This document shows, in pieces, positions 10,317 to 23,043 of a stretch of DNA of 64,000 nt (the stretch's first letter is position 1; each line of letters begins with the position of its first letter). The notes below the pieces were generated by a model. It saw only the letters and a list, made by a program, of their open reading frames with translations, did no database searches and had not been told where the DNA came from. The DNA comes from Undaria pinnatifida (lineage: Eukaryota; Sar; Phaeophyceae; Laminariales; Alariaceae). The DNA lies in the NCBI GenBank assembly GCA_012845835.1, contig JABAKD010000023.1, positions 22,631,108 through 22,695,107 on the forward strand. The letters run 5' to 3'. The position numbers and the translations under genes are program-made.

Positions 10317-12582
10317 TTGGATACCAAAGCCGATAATGGGCACGGTAGGTCGTCAACCACCTCTCCATTATCTTATTTTCCTTGCGTAAGGAAATATGTC
10401 ACTTGACATCAACGATGTTCGACGATCGTCGTTGTCAAGAAGATTTTTGCATATACAGACTGATCCCCTGTATACAGTCTGCAAGTCCGTTGATGGTAAT
10501 CGTTTTGAGGTAGACATGTTGTGTTCCTGTAAATTGTGGTCAGTGGGAGGAAGATCACATTTAGAGCGAATGGAGACGCCCACGAGCTCCGAATGTAAAA
10601 TCAACTCACCAAGTTGCTGATGTACAATATACAGAGATGTCCAATTTCCATCTGGTCGATGTCATACATTCACCAGATTGTATCATGGTTGTTGCATAGC
10701 AGGTTCTGCCCTTGGTACAAGCTGAACGTGCGGGTGTGGAGATACTATGTTGTATATCAGTGCAATAAATAAACGAGGTACATTAAATATTGTAGAGTTA
10801 AAAGCTCTGCGTATTTAAAAGGTGCATGTCTGTTTACAGGCATAATACCTTCAAATCGAACGAGGCTTCTTCGAAGAGTTAACAATTGTTTATCGTTCAG
10901 ATTGTCATATCTCGAAGATAGCACTGAGAGATGTACTATCTTGAGACAAGCTAAGTTTCGATAGTAGTCTGTAACACCATGATATATACCATGGTAATCC
11001 CACCATGCTACGTATCAAGGTGGAGGTGCCGGACCTTGTTTATCAGTATGTCAAAATCTTTATGAAGTACCAAGTGTTAGCAGTCTGAGCACACTTGAAG
11101 AAGGTCCTAGGTTGTCAATCGTACTACAGGTCACAACTGCACCCAGCAAAGTCGCGCAAGCTGAGGCATAGCAGTAAACCTGTTCTCTGAAAGTTTCGTA
11201 GCTAGTTCGTGCTAGCTCTAAACTGTCATTGGCGTTCCCGTAGGAATATGCCCAAGGATTGTGTCGCGATTCGAAACGTTTCGAAGCAGCGATAACATTG
11301 AACATCATGGAAGTCCGTAAATACTTGAGATGAGTCATAATCATATTTACGTGTTTTTTATCGACACGAATATGAAGTCATATTGACAAATTGTTTTACC
11401 CGAGCTTCGGATTCTGCTGCAATATTAGTGATTATCGGCGTAATCCAGGAAATTCTTAAGATCCTGTCATCCCAAGTCGTCACCTCTTATAACTCGCGCA
11501 CGTTTGCTCGTCTGAAAAAAAAGGGGGGGGGTGATGTGGATACCAGTCCCTATTCCCTAGATTGCACCGCCTCCTTATCACTATAATCCTTCGAGATCAT
11601 CCTGGCTCCTCGAGGCAGACTCTGAGGTGTTTCCTCATCGTTGACCCTCGAGCGTGCGGTTGCGCACATAACCCACCTCGGTGTGTCTCCACACCTCCAT
11701 CAGAGAAAGAGAAAATTTGCGAAGGGACTACAGCAGTGCCACAATTATACGCCTTTCTTTTTTTGGCGGGCATAGGCTTTAAAACTGAAAATAAGCTCGT
11801 GATTTATGCCATTTTTGCGCGGATAAGCTCGACTTATGCTCGCTCTTTGTTTCATCTCTAGCTTGATTTTGGTTCGATAAAAGCGTATTCGCTCGTTTAA
11901 CACTCGTTGGGCATCCTTGCTTGTCGTCGATGAGCTCGTGGAACGTGGGTGCTTCGTTTTTTTTTTTTTTTTTTCTACAAGCCACATGGCAGGTGCAGGT
12001 GTGTCAGTGTTGCAAAAGTAAAAAAATTATATACTCCTAGTCTATATTCTTCCGAAAGTGTATATGTTGACGTATCATACTATTACTGCTGTTGCTGTGT
12101 GTTATTGTGTGTTTCGTACATATACAGCACAGTGCGCACAGTGCCTTGCTGCCTTTTCTCCATACCAATGCCCACCATGAACTGCCCACCATGTCAAATG
12201 GAAAACTTGCTTAAACTCTCAACTCGAAACTCGACAGCAAAAACAGATCTAGCGAGCTAGCCAAACATAGCGGACTACCCAGTACCCTCGCACCCCGCAC
12301 GACGCAATGCTACTTTCCCCACTCCCTGTTGTACTTGAGAAGAGCGGTTGCCATCGCTGCAAGATCGCAAGATCGGAAGATCGGCTACGTCCCTCGCGCT
12401 CTCCGCTTTTTTTGTGCTCGCGTGTGTGCGTGTTGAAGTGTTTTTATTTAGAACCGTCCAATATCGCGATAAACAAAGCCGACAACGGGTGTAAATAAGC
12501 CTCGTGAATTGTATTATTACCGTGCGGGCACCCATTTAACGTCTCCACCGTGCTGCCAGACAACCAGGCGCACATAGTCTAT
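10317..12582. other. Gypsy 3' region and unassigned DNA
   Basis: No supported gene is present. The first 1.2 kb is probably 3' untranslated sequence of the gypsy element. The only structural cue is the A8-9/G9 run near 11514-11531. After it there are short low-complexity tracts (poly-T near 11959-11974) but nothing recognisable. Confidence 0.35.
11514..11531 (+). other. Candidate polypurine tract of the gypsy element
   Basis: GAAAAAAAAGGGGGGGGG is followed at once by TGATGTGG, so the layout (purine run then TG) fits a plus-strand primer and 3' LTR edge. No matching 5' LTR could be found in the window, so this rests on composition and position only. Confidence 0.3.
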
Positions 12583-12955
12583 TGTTAAGGTATTAGTGGG
12601 TTATTAGTCCGTTTGACCACTTGCAAAAGGTTAACCAATAGCTTACCCAAACTAAGCCTTATAACACTCTCCCCCCCTGAAACGGCGGGATAGCAGGTCG
12701 GCCGGATATACGGCGGACCTCTGTCAATATCCAAGCCGTTTCATTTCCTGGGGATACCAGGAAGAGTATTTTTCAAGTTCGACATGGGGAAAATCTGAAA
12801 ATTTTATTGTTGTGGACGGTGGGGATCGAACCCACGACCCAAAAAACCCATGGTCTGTCGACGACGCCATTTGTTAAGGTATTAGTGGGGTATTAGTCCG
12901 TTTGACCACTTGCAAAAGGTTAACTAATAGCTTACCCAAACTAAGCCTTATAACA
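12583..12955 (-). mobile_element. TRIM element copy A (miniature LTR retroelement)
   Basis: The element is 373 bp. Its 84-bp terminal direct repeats (12583-12666 and 12872-12955) run TGTTAAGG to TTATAACA as written. A 4-bp target duplication CTAT flanks it. Copies B (41861) and C (51544) share termini, interior and size. Orientation is set by copy C: the sense strand has TGG two bases inside the 5' LTR and a G-rich polypurine tract before the 3' LTR. The sense interior carries the T-arm-like module GTGGGTTCGATCCCCAC. There is no coding capacity, so mobilisation would need proteins from another element. Confidence 0.85.
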
Positions 12956-13442
12956 CTATACACCTGAAATGGGGGCGGGCATAACCACCTTTCATGTTCG
13001 ATTTCCCTTGTTGTGCTCTCACATAAGCTATTTGGTATGTTGGCTATGCTCGGTCGGACATGAGCTTTTCCATAAGCTCAAAAAGCCAATATAAGCTAAA
13101 AGATATATGTGTATGTATAATTAATTGTGATTTTTTTTTGTCCTTCGGGCACATCTCTTCGTGCTCGCACCTTTGTCCCAAACGTTGAGGGGGGTGGGCA
13201 CAATTCGACCGTCAGACTCACGTTGCCGGTGGTTTGGGCGCGATCCGTTCACTGTGTCGCGCTTGGCAAGCCTTTTAAACTTTTTTGGCCTTGGGCACAC
13301 ATAATAAGGCAAATTCCCGGGTTTCCGCAACATCCCCGGGGTTTGGGTTTCTGCACCCCCTATCCCCATGTACGGGTTTGATGCAAACCGCGTTTTTCTA
13401 CTCGTAGAGGGTACACGTCGGCGTATTTCCCTATTTTTGCAC
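12956..13442. other. No recognisable feature
   Basis: Unique-looking sequence with short frames only. Nothing can be supported on either strand. Confidence 0.4.
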
Positions 13443-14097
13443 AGAGCACCGCACTTCGATCTTGCCGCCCAGCAGCAGTCCAGCCCCCTAGCAGCAGCAG
13501 CCTGCAACTTTCTGGGCGTGTGGCTGCTGTTGTAGTAGCTGATTGCTTTAATCGGAGCCGGCGCTACCCGCCTTTCGCCGCTACCTCTCACTGCTGCTGC
13601 TGCTGCTACCGCTGCTTCTGTCGAGTGCCAAGTGACATGGCGGCGTAAATTGTAAAAATCGTTTGAATATCATATTAGTACTCAAACGGTCCGTATGTTT
13701 ATGTTGATGTTGGTGTTCTTCGTACGCAAACATTTCTCGATTTTGGCACAGAGCACCACGCTACGATCCTGCCGCCCAGCAGCAGTCCAGCCCCCTAGCA
13801 GCAGCAGCCTGCAACTCTCTGCGCGTGTGGCTGTTGTTGTAGTAGCGGATTGCTTTAATCGGAGCCTGAGAGATGCTCTACCCGCCTATACGTCTCTACC
13901 TCTCGCTGCTGCTACTGTTACCGCTGCTTCTGTCGACTGCCAAGTGACATGGCGGCGTAAATTGTAAAAATCGTTTGAATATCATATTAGTACTCAAACG
14001 GTCCGTATGTTTATGTTGAGGTTGGTGTTCTTTGTACTCAAACATTTCTCTATTTTGGCACAGAGCACAACGCTACAACCCTGCCGCCCAGCAGCAG
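13443..14097 (+). repeat. Tandem repeat, about 310-bp unit, about 2.1 copies
   Basis: The unit begins AGAGCACC at 13443, 13750 and 14062. It carries CAG-rich stretches (CCCAGCAGCAGTCCAGCCCC) and the conserved end GTAAAAATCGTTTGAATATC. Copies one and two are close to full length. The third breaks off after about 36 bp. The CTG/CAG-rich frames open here are shadows of the repeat. Confidence 0.85.
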
Positions 14098-15756
14098 CGG
14101 TAGGCAACACCATTTATGTGCGCGTGGCGTGTCCTCGCTATGCTGCGGCGAGTTGCTTGTGTCGGAGCCTGTCATTTGTCACCCCACCACACCACACGTT
14201 TCTGCTGTACATAGGAACCTTTAAAAGTAGAAATAATTTAGATGGACCAGCCAACCCATCCTTACACATTTACGTCCACAGAGGCAGTTTTTTTATGAAT
14301 ATTTTTCTGTTTTTTAAAATGAGTATTTTCTGTTTTCTAAATCAGCCAGTATATATCTCACCTTGAACCTGTCTCGTTGACGATGCTTCTCTCTTCTCTG
14401 CGTGTTTCGCTTGCTAGTCAGCAACCAAGCAGACTGATCCAAGGTTCCCTTTGCTATACCAGGACAAGTACAAGTAACCACCCGCGTTGATCTCATTGGT
14501 CAACGTGCAATAACCCCAAACTTCTTCTGTACGTACAAAACCCTTATTTTATCGTGCCGCGATAATGATTGATGAACTTTTTTTTGCGTAGATCGCAGAT
14601 GACAGACAGGGACACCAGCAGACAACGTGGTGAGAGCAAAACGCTACTACCGTGGTAGGACCATGTGCGCGTGCCGTATCCTCTCCTTACGGTGGCGAGT
14701 TGTTTTTGCCATACATAGCCTGTCACGTGTTGTCATCTTGCTCCCAGTTCTCAATAGGTGCTATGTACGTAGTATTCTACAGTAAGCCGCATCCCACGCC
14801 ACACGTGCCCCTTCTCGCTTCCTGGCGGTCCCTAACCTGGAGGTCGAAGTGTGACGCTCTTCTCGAAATCATACATATCATACGGTGTAAACGTTTTGTT
14901 GTTGTGTGTATTTTCTCAACAACAGATCGGTCGTGGGCACGTCTATCTTGAGTAACCAAAAAGTTCTGAAAGTACTGCTGCTAATATTTGAGTACACCCA
15001 AGTGCTGCGGGTAAAACGCGAATTCATTATTTTTCCGAGCATTTTTTTTTTGTATGTACAAACAAATGGCCATTGCGTCTGGTAGTGATAATAATCATGT
15101 GTCCTTGCGCCACTCCCCTAGGCACTTCCCGGAGGGGAACCTTGTATATGCTAGCTTATTGGGTAAGGCCTCACCTATAAGACTCTCAGTCAGGAGTGCG
15201 TTGTTTTTGGAGGCGTTTTAAATTCGGGGTCCGGGGTGATGGGAAAATCCATGCTCAGGGTCGGGTTTCTACCGTGGGCCACCTCAGGCGGGGGCCTTGG
15301 TTGCGCGGTGGCAGCTGATAAAACACAAGTTCCAGATGTTGATCAATATGTAGAAAAATTCATTGTATTATTTTCGCGTATCCGAGTATATTATCACAAT
15401 GAAGACATGGGATGAGTCAAGATCGGCCAGAAGCCGCCCACAAATCAGTGGCAAAAACTGGACCAAAACAAGACTGACATAAAGGGCGTACCTCATTCAT
15501 CGGAATCAACCCAGAACTAAACATACCGTAGAAGGCATGTTTTCAGCGGGGGGGCTGACATTCTGACAACACACCACCATCCAATAGAAAACACTCATTT
15601 CCCAATACCATATATCCTATATCGCTCGAATATACGCGAATCATGAATCTTGTGTCCGTAGATTACGAAACTATACGGCTCATCGGGCAGGCTGCAAGTA
15701 CTAGATCTTTTACGGGGATGGGTAACGCTCGTTTGAATTAAGAGTAATTAACCCGA
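14098..15756. other. No recognisable gene
   Basis: About 1.7 kb of mixed-composition DNA with frames under 120 codons and no motif or repeat partner in the window. Confidence 0.4.
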
Positions 15757-16520
15757 ACAGCTGGAAGCGAGCACCGCGGCAGCCAGTCTAACCTACGGCC
15801 CCAGCGGCACGTGAGAGATAGGACGCCCACGCGTACGCTGGGGTAGAAGAGAGAGAGCCGGGAGTTGGCTGTTGGGAGTTACCTCAGGGGTTGCTGGCGG
15901 AGTATTTCTGGTACAGCAGCAGCTCAGCAGTAGTTCGTGACCCCACGTCAACTGTACTCGATCGACTTTCCCACCCGTCCACCCTGTCGCTCAAGAGAGA
16001 GGGGGGACTATTGCTGATTGGCCGTGAGAGTTACTTTGTTGCTGGCGGAAAGGAGAGGGCACCAGCATTTCCTTCGCCCCGGGTACTCTGTGTATGGGCC
16101 TATGTGAGGTTCGACGTTGTGAGTTTGAATTTCGCCGAACAGCTGGAAGCGAGCACCGCGGCAGCCAGTCTAACCTACGGCCCCAGCGGCACGTGAGAGA
16201 TAGGACGCCCACGCGTACGCTGGGGTAGAAGAGAGAGAGCCGGGAGTTGGCTGTTGGGAGTTACCTCAGGGGTCGCTGGCGGAGTATTTCTGGTACAGCA
16301 GCAGCCCAGCAGTAGTTCGTGACCCCACGTCAACTGTACTCGATGGACTTTCCCACCCGCCCACCCTGTCGCTCAAGAGAGAGGGGGAACTATTGCTGAT
16401 TGGCCGTGAGAGTTACTTTGTTGCTGGCGGAAAGGAGGGGGCACCGGCGTTTCCTTTGCCCCGGGGTACTCTGTGTGTGGGCCTATCTGAGGTTCGACGT
16501 CGTAGGTTTGAATTTTGCGT
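15757..16520 (+). repeat. Tandem duplication, 382-bp unit, two copies
   Basis: The segment from ACAGCTGGAAGCGAGCACCG (15757) to just before the same words at 16139 is repeated head to tail, ending near 16520. The copies are very similar, with differences such as GGGGTTGCTGG versus GGGGTCGCTGG, so the duplication is recent. The short open frames are repeated with the unit and have no recognisable product. Confidence 0.9.
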
Positions 16521-17459
16521 TCGGGCGTCAAAATGTTATCGTGTTTGCTTACGGCTGAGAGAGGCCACTGTTTCTGCTACCCCGATATTATGGCCCGAAT
16601 TAAGACCAACTATTATGGGAAATCTTTTCACCGATTACAAGGGCTCCGCATGGTTGCCGGCATCCGCCGGCACCCATGCTTCGGGTAGGGCAGGGCAGCA
16701 CATTGAATTGTTCGATTCAATACTTGGTAGAGTACAAAAGTCATCACACACAATCATAGTCTGCACGTACAGTATGCACAGTAATGCCAAGCGTTCGATA
16801 TAGAATAACAAAACATAACAATGTACTACTATTAATAGCTACCGTTTTGTTAATAAATCCGATTCCGAGCTTCATTCATCAGATTTCGATCGGATAAATC
16901 CGACCACACGCCGACTGACCCTTTAGTCTGGCGACGAAACGTGTCGAGTGCGCTTCCTGCGATATTTTAACTCAATCAAGCATCCGGGGGGGGCAGTAAG
17001 GTCACTGACCATGTCCGCTGCGTGTCCTCTTCGTAGCCACTGAGAGACGCGCACTGAGCCAGCTTCTGAAATATACAGTGCATGATATAATAGTATCATC
17101 TTGATCCGAGCCTCCCAGAGCGACTGACTGTCTGTGTTGTCTGATCGTGGAGAAACGTGCTGACGTTGTTCCAGGCGCGAAACACGGTGGTATGACTGCC
17201 TTCGTCATTCAACTCCTCGAATGCTATTGCAATGCTGCTGCTTGTTGCTAGCTGTGTAGTAGATCGCTCACTTCTTGTAGATACAGCACGCGACTACAGC
17301 GCTTACGATTTTGTCAGCTAAGTATTTCGGACTCGAGTTTATTACGTAGACGAAAGTAAAAATTTGTCAGTTTGTCTGATCGCGTATTTGACAGGATTCA
17401 TACACAAAGTAGGCGTCACCCGGGCACGATAGTGTCATATGCCGGGATCAGAATCCATC
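16521..17459. other. No recognisable gene
   Basis: Nothing is supported on either strand. A G-run lies near 16986. Confidence 0.4.
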
Positions 17460-18300
17460 CACACATGACACCTCCCCGCACGGTGTGGAAATCGTAACCC
17501 CACCGGCCTACTGACTTTCTGATTGGCCATGGTTCGCATGTTGAGTCAGCTCCACCTCGGGAGGATATAGGATCCCATCCCCGGTCCAGAGGTCGTTCCA
17601 CATCTCTAAAACTTCCATCAACCGGGGAAGCAAACGGAGCTTTCTCGGGTCGACACCACCCTGCACGGTGAGAAGACCCCAATCCCGTTGGCTAATCGCT
17701 GGTTGGTTCGAGCTCCAAAGCGCCGTTCTAGGCGGATAGAGCCCCATCAATGGGGGGCATTTCCGTCGCACACAGGGAAAATAGGGTCCCATCATCGATT
17801 CATGAATCCCCCGAATTTCTACAGCTCCAAAAAGGCGGGAACAATAACGATGACCTCCCGTGTCGACACCACTCCGCACGACGTGGAACTTCAACCATGT
17901 TCGCTTACCGCATCTGATGGGCTGGGGCTCGGACATAAGGGCAACGCCGCCATGGGAGGGTATAGAGTCCTGTGTCCGTTTCAGAAATCCTGACAAACCG
18001 GGGACGATATCCCATTTCTTCCGCGGGTCGACACAGCCCCGCACGATGGTGCGACCATAATCAATCATTCACATTGGCTTATCGTTGAGTGGTTGTGCAG
18101 CTCGCAGAGCCAGAGGCACCCGGTGAGGAGATAGACCAGCAAACGGGCGGGGGGCGTTTCGACGCACCCGATGAGGATAGGGCCCCATCGCCGTTCCAGA
18201 AATCCTTCCATACCCCATCAACGCCAACAAACCGGGGACGAAAACCGACTTCTCCCGGGTCGACACTGCATCGCACGGTGTGGAAGCCTTAGCTAGCTGA
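17460..18300. repeat. Degenerate tandem repeat, about 180-230-bp unit, about five copies
   Basis: A diagnostic block (GGGTCGACACCACCCTGCAC and variants, followed by GGTGTGGAA) recurs near 17470, 17650, 17862, 18030 and 18260. On the - strand the units stay largely open and give repeated VDPRK...PGL...F-like phrases (186 codons at 17508-18068). With strongly diverged units and no start or domain, this is best read as an old satellite and not a gene. Confidence 0.65.
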
Positions 18301-19080
18301 GGTTCGTATACAACGCCACCACCACAGAACAGGGTCCAACCCCGGTTCAGAAACCCTTCAAGTTATTATTATGAACTTGAAAAAAATGGAGCAACTCGCG
18401 CTACTGCTGAATTTTTATTCGTTTACCCCAACCCCGCGGTACGCGAACATTTCATTTTACCCCCTGCCTCGATACCAACTCGTACAGTAACCCAACCTTC
18501 GATTGATCAGCTCGGCCGGGGTTCGTGGATAGAGGAAACCACCACTCACTAAGAAGTTCAGCAAGTTCAATCATTTGAGTCACTATCATCTCATACTGGC
18601 CTGTGATCAGAGAAGTTGTACATGGACCAATCGCACAATATACAGCAGTCGGTCCAGATCGAGTCGGTCGGGGCAACTTGCTTGGGTATCGTATTGTTAC
18701 AGCAGCAGTAATACATTTGACTTCTTTCCCTTGTTCCATCCCATTTATTGTGATTATTATTGCACTACTCTTGCCCTCCCAGTTGTACAACTCATATCCG
18801 GGGCCATATAGACGACTCCCCTTCCCCACCCCTATTACGGTACATGCCCTAACGTTTGTCGCGAGAAGAATTAAGCATTTTCTTCCCTCGACGATTCGTG
18901 TCGAATTGTACCTACCCACGCTGCTTGGCGATTTCAGCAGTTAGTTGATCCTTTTCTTCTCGTTTATTTCTGCAAATAAGTAAAGTCAAGAAAGCTCACA
19001 GCGCGGTGGTTATTTACCTCAAGAACAAACCTGTTCATAGTATTAATAGTGTAACCCCACAAGACCACCGGGGCGATCGC
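18301..19080. other. Unassigned; one 155-codon frame without homology
   Basis: A - strand frame at 18452-18919 is open but has no recognisable domain, repeat or splice context. Confidence 0.35.
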
Positions 19081-19400
19081 CCACTGCCCCAGTAGCGTAT
19101 CAGGTTATCCTCGAGCTTGGTATAATAGGTCAATTTCGGGAGTTCGAATCCGCCCGAGTTCGTACTCGACGTATACATTTTCGTGGGGATTTTTCTTGTG
19201 CACTAGTTGAATAGCGGAAAGCGCGAGAGCGTTTGAGCTAGCAACACTCGATGTAAAATCGACGATCGGTGGGTGCTAACCCACCTATGCACTAAACATA
19301 ATGAAGGCAATAACCCGGGGGGGGGGGAAATGGACGACACCTGTGATCACGGCTTTTATGTCCAGAAGCTGAAAAGTAGAGTGTGCAAAAAAGAAAACAA
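19081..19400 (+). mobile_element. tRNA-derived SINE, copy 1
   Basis: A match to the Pol III A box (TAGCGTATCAGG, 19093-19104) is followed 49 bp on by a B box (GTTCGAATCC, 19142-19151), the normal tRNA layout. A body shared with copy 2 at 52595-52900 follows, including CGTGGGGATTTTTCTTGTGC and the end GTCCAGAAG...GTGTGCAAAA. The two copies are diverged by scattered substitutions and small indels. The 3' end is A-rich. No clear target duplication was found. It would be mobilised by an unseen LINE. Confidence 0.7.
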
Positions 19401-20119
19401 AATCGCCACTGGTAGAAGAGATGATCAATCGGCAATCAGCAGCAAGGAGCACGTCAAGTACGAAGCAACACAAAACAAACACATTTTTGTCAGCTGCGTA
19501 CCAACACGACCGCTTGCACGTGGCCGGCACACGATTACAGCAACGGAGTCAGAGATCACAGCAACAACAAAGCACGCCATCCTCCAAAGAGTCTTCTCGC
19601 GGAAAACAAACACCAAACGCGTACGATCAGTGCGATCGAGACGAATGCATGCCACTCACTGGTTTCTTCCGTGGATACTGTCGACTTTTACTACAAGCTG
19701 TGCGTGGCGCAACTCGGAAATATCGCGACATTGGTCGTTTAAAGCCGAATTATGTGCGTCTGGAGTTTTAGACGCACATACCAATATATCGCGTAGGTGG
19801 GAATTCCCACCTTCGCGATATTTTGTGATTTTTTTTCAGGAAAGATGCGGTTTACTTGTTGTTCGTGCTTGGGAGAGACCCACCTGCAACTACATGGCCA
19901 GCACGCACACAGCACATGACTGCCCAACAGCACAAACACAACCAACCGCTGCACGTATGAAGCCTCTAGCGCGGCACCATGAATAACGAACGACCGCGAC
20001 AGCTGGACTAGCCCTTTGACAGGCCGGCACCCCTGCTCTCGAGCCCGGGCAAGATGTGTGTCTGTTACTTGGTTTCAGTTGATGAGTGAACTGCTATCCG
20101 GTACCTATCCATCATCACC
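19401..20119. other. Non-coding segment with paired hairpins
   Basis: A frame from 19273 to 19986 is open but runs through the SINE and through two palindromes, so it is unlikely to be a gene. The hairpins are described separately. Confidence 0.4.
19751..19825. repeat. Two adjacent near-perfect hairpins
   Basis: Hairpin 1 (19751-19780) has perfect 11-bp arms, TATGTGCGTCT and AGACGCACATA, with an 8-nt loop. Hairpin 2 (19786-19821) is a 36-bp palindrome centred on AATT with a single internal T-T mismatch: ATATCGCG and AGGTGGG pair with CCCACCT and CGCGATAT. It extends outward by three more pairs across one mismatch, to 19825. ATATCGCG also occurs at 19719-19726, before hairpin 1. Confidence 0.9.
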
Positions 20120-20218
20120 ATGGGGGAATCCAACAGCAGCAGCACTTTATTCGCCAACGCCATCAAAGGACTAAGGACGTTCGATGGGCTCAGCCCAGCT
20201 GATTTTCGAGATGAGCAT
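20120..20218 (+). pseudogene. gag: Copia Gag N-terminus, 5' of the insertion
   Basis: ATG at 20120 opens MGESNSSSTLFANAIKGLRT, then FDGLSPADFRDEH, an N-terminal Gag segment of the kind that reads x-L-x-F-D-G in copia elements. It stops abruptly at the LTR at 20219. Joining across the insertion keeps the frame: the codons GAG CAT at the edge are followed by AAA CGA after the right LTR. Confidence 0.65.
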
Positions 20219-20558
20219 TGTGGACAGTGGAGCACCAGAGAGTGTGTAGTGTTGTTGGTAAGACGCGACAGTTGATCTTCTTGTTGGTGATTGACTGTTG
20301 AGGATCTGATGTGGTGTGTGGACGTTATCTAGATCTGAAGACAACTACTCTGTAGTAGGGGTTTCTACTTATCCTCTTCTAGATTCTGATATAGGGATTC
20401 GGGGATGAAGTTAAGATCGCTTGTTTTCTTGTGTTCGGAGCTATACAACAACTTTTTTCTTCTTTCTTAGCACCTGAATGGTGCTGACCAGCCCCCCCTC
20501 AGGCCAAGGGGGAAACCTTTCTGGTCAGTAGACCTTGTCTAGCTTAGGCGTGTCTACA
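20219..20558 (+). repeat. Left LTR of the non-coding element
   Basis: A 340-bp direct repeat, partner of 23044-23382, with TG...CA ends. Confidence 0.85.
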
Positions 20559-23043
20559 ATTATCGATAATTCAGGTTGAACACACCGACGTTAGTCAGGG
20601 ATTTTTTCTGGTACGATTCCGACAGCGGCACGCAGGTATGGATTGGGCCGCGTTTTGGCAAGAAGCCCTCTGACGCGATGAGGGCGGTGTCCATATGCTG
20701 CCTCAGGACCCTGAACGAGATCTGCTGCGGTCGTACGAGGGGCCGCTAGAGGCGATGTCCCAGCATCGCACCCAGCGTGGAGGGTCTGCATCAGCAGGCT
20801 CCACATCTGATGATGGCGAGGTTCAAATCGGGTTGATTCACTTGGTTATGTGAAATCTCGCAGTATAGGCACGATTTTGATCCGCTGAAGGTTCAACTCG
20901 GGCAGCAAAGACACACCCGCCGATCACGAGGGCTCAAGGCTTTCGGGGGGCATGCTGGCGAGGTGAACACACTGAAATGCGGTGATTCAGCGGTGCCGAC
21001 TGCGGGCTGTCGCGTCGCGCGTCCCGAGGGGGAAGGCGCGACATCACGTGCGAAGCGTGTGATTGTGCCCAACGCGGCGAGATCAATCTCCCCACCTGCG
21101 CTTCTAGATCGTCGCGAGGATATTCACTTCGGGAGGCGGAGTGAGGAGTGAGGAAATCACACGTGCATACAGCCGTCCGAGAAGGCGGTTGCGCTTTGTA
21201 TTTCAGAATAGGAGGAGCTGGAGTGCCGCTGAAAGGGGGTGTTTGATAACTTCAATGCTTCCAGGCGCTGAGAGCTTGGCTCTTGTTTTGCGAAGGCTAT
21301 GTGCTGACTTGGCCTCCAACATGGAGCCCGCGCACGTCTGGATTTCAAGGTGTAAGTTTGATTTGTTTTTGAAGATACTGGTGTAGTCTGGACTATTTGT
21401 AGTTGTCGCGTACTTTGTCGCGTCTTGTATTTGAGATATTAATAGGGGCAAGTGCGCTTCGTGCTTTGCTTGTTTAAATCATACCCCGTCTAGGTTTTCG
21501 TTGTGTTGATAGCCCATACAGCAGTATGTGGCATTATACAACGCGTGCTTTGCGACTGGTGTCAATCTGGTTTGAGAGCTTGTGTGTAGCAGAATAATCT
21601 TGTCGCGAAAATTAATGCATTATGCTGCGAGTACATGCCGCATGCCTCTATACAGAGCGAGAGTCTCGTCGTAGCTGCTGAAGGTTTATTGACAAGGGGG
21701 GTTATTGAATGCGTGGTGCATGCCGATGGCCTCTGCACGAGAACAAATATGTCCATGTATTGCCGCAAAGAACCTGGTACTTGTTTTCCCCGCTTCATAT
21801 GGACGAGTCAGCCTGAAGGAGCTCGTGTTCAAATCGCATGAAACCGTAATTTGCGTTCGAAGATTTTTACACACACATGTGCGTTATTAGTATATCGTTT
21901 TCACAGGTTTGAAGCGAGCGCGTGGGGTTCCGTGGCGCGTCCGCACAACGGATGCAAAACCTATATTGCCGTGCGCGCGTTGTGTTTAGCGTTTTTCCAC
22001 ACACATTGAGTGCAGAGTGAAGTATGCTCGGAGTGTTTTCTGCACCGTGTAGGAAACGAAACGAACCGTTGATTGCGTTTTACGGAATAGCGTGTTTCTT
22101 ATGCAGACTTGTGTTGTTTCTGATGAACAGACAGGAGGAGCAGTATGAGAGTCTATCGCTATGTGCATTCCGATGTATTCTTAGTGAAAAATTAAGGAAT
22201 CTTTCCAGTTGAAGGAAACTGCTTAGGGGCCAACCGTTGAGCAACCGAACCCGATGTTCAAGTTTGCTATACAGTAATGGTACATATGTGCTTGTTGTGT
22301 GTACGAGTAGTAGATATTTGTGTCTTCCGTATTTTCTTGTATTGGTCACTTTGGGAGGGTCATTTGTGCCATCTGTTTTTGGGCGCATGATGAGACGATT
22401 GTCTCGTTCTGTCGTAGTACAATGAGTGTGGTCATGTATCGCTGCTGTTTTTTGTCTTCAAACAAGCGAGGCTTGCTGAATGCGTTCAAGGACAAACCTG
22501 AAGCATCAATGTAGTATTACGCTGTAATTTTCTGCGGTTTCCGCATGACTTTGAGCGAAAATCGTCCTGGAATGTTCTTACGGTGTTATTTTGCTGATTG
22601 CATGAGTTGTGGTATAATTGTGGATGAAAGCGGATGATACTATTAATATTCGTGTAGTCGTAAAAGGGTTTTTACGATGTTTATCTTTTGGTCGGCGGAT
22701 GTTTATTTGGGTTTCCGTTTGGCTTGCCACTTAGTCTATACAAGTATGTTTTGTGAAGTTTGCGTGTGAAAACATACGAATTAATACTTGGTAGTGTTTA
22801 TTGGTGATATTGCTATGTTTTAAGGCATGATTTGTGCCTGGTGATCGTGTGTGCATGTTTTTGTGAAGTATTGCAATGTTTCATGGCTCGTAATCATTGG
22901 GTATGGTATCTAGATGTATGTGGTCGTTTATCATTCAAAAACGACATGTATGTTTTTCCTAATGTTTTTGTGTAGCTGGTGCTCACTTTTGATCAAAGCT
23001 TGTTCATGAACTACTTTGAGTAGGAACGCGCTTTTGGGGGCAT

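Noticed and set aside
17508-18068. 186-codon open frame on the - strand
   Set aside because: It lies in a degenerate tandem repeat and its peptide repeats with the DNA unit, so openness is explained by the repeat.
18452-18919. 155-codon open frame on the - strand
   Set aside because: No motif, no splice context and no homolog in the window; not distinguishable from chance.
19273-19986. 237-codon open frame on the + strand
   Set aside because: It runs through the SINE tail and two palindromes and has no recognisable domain.
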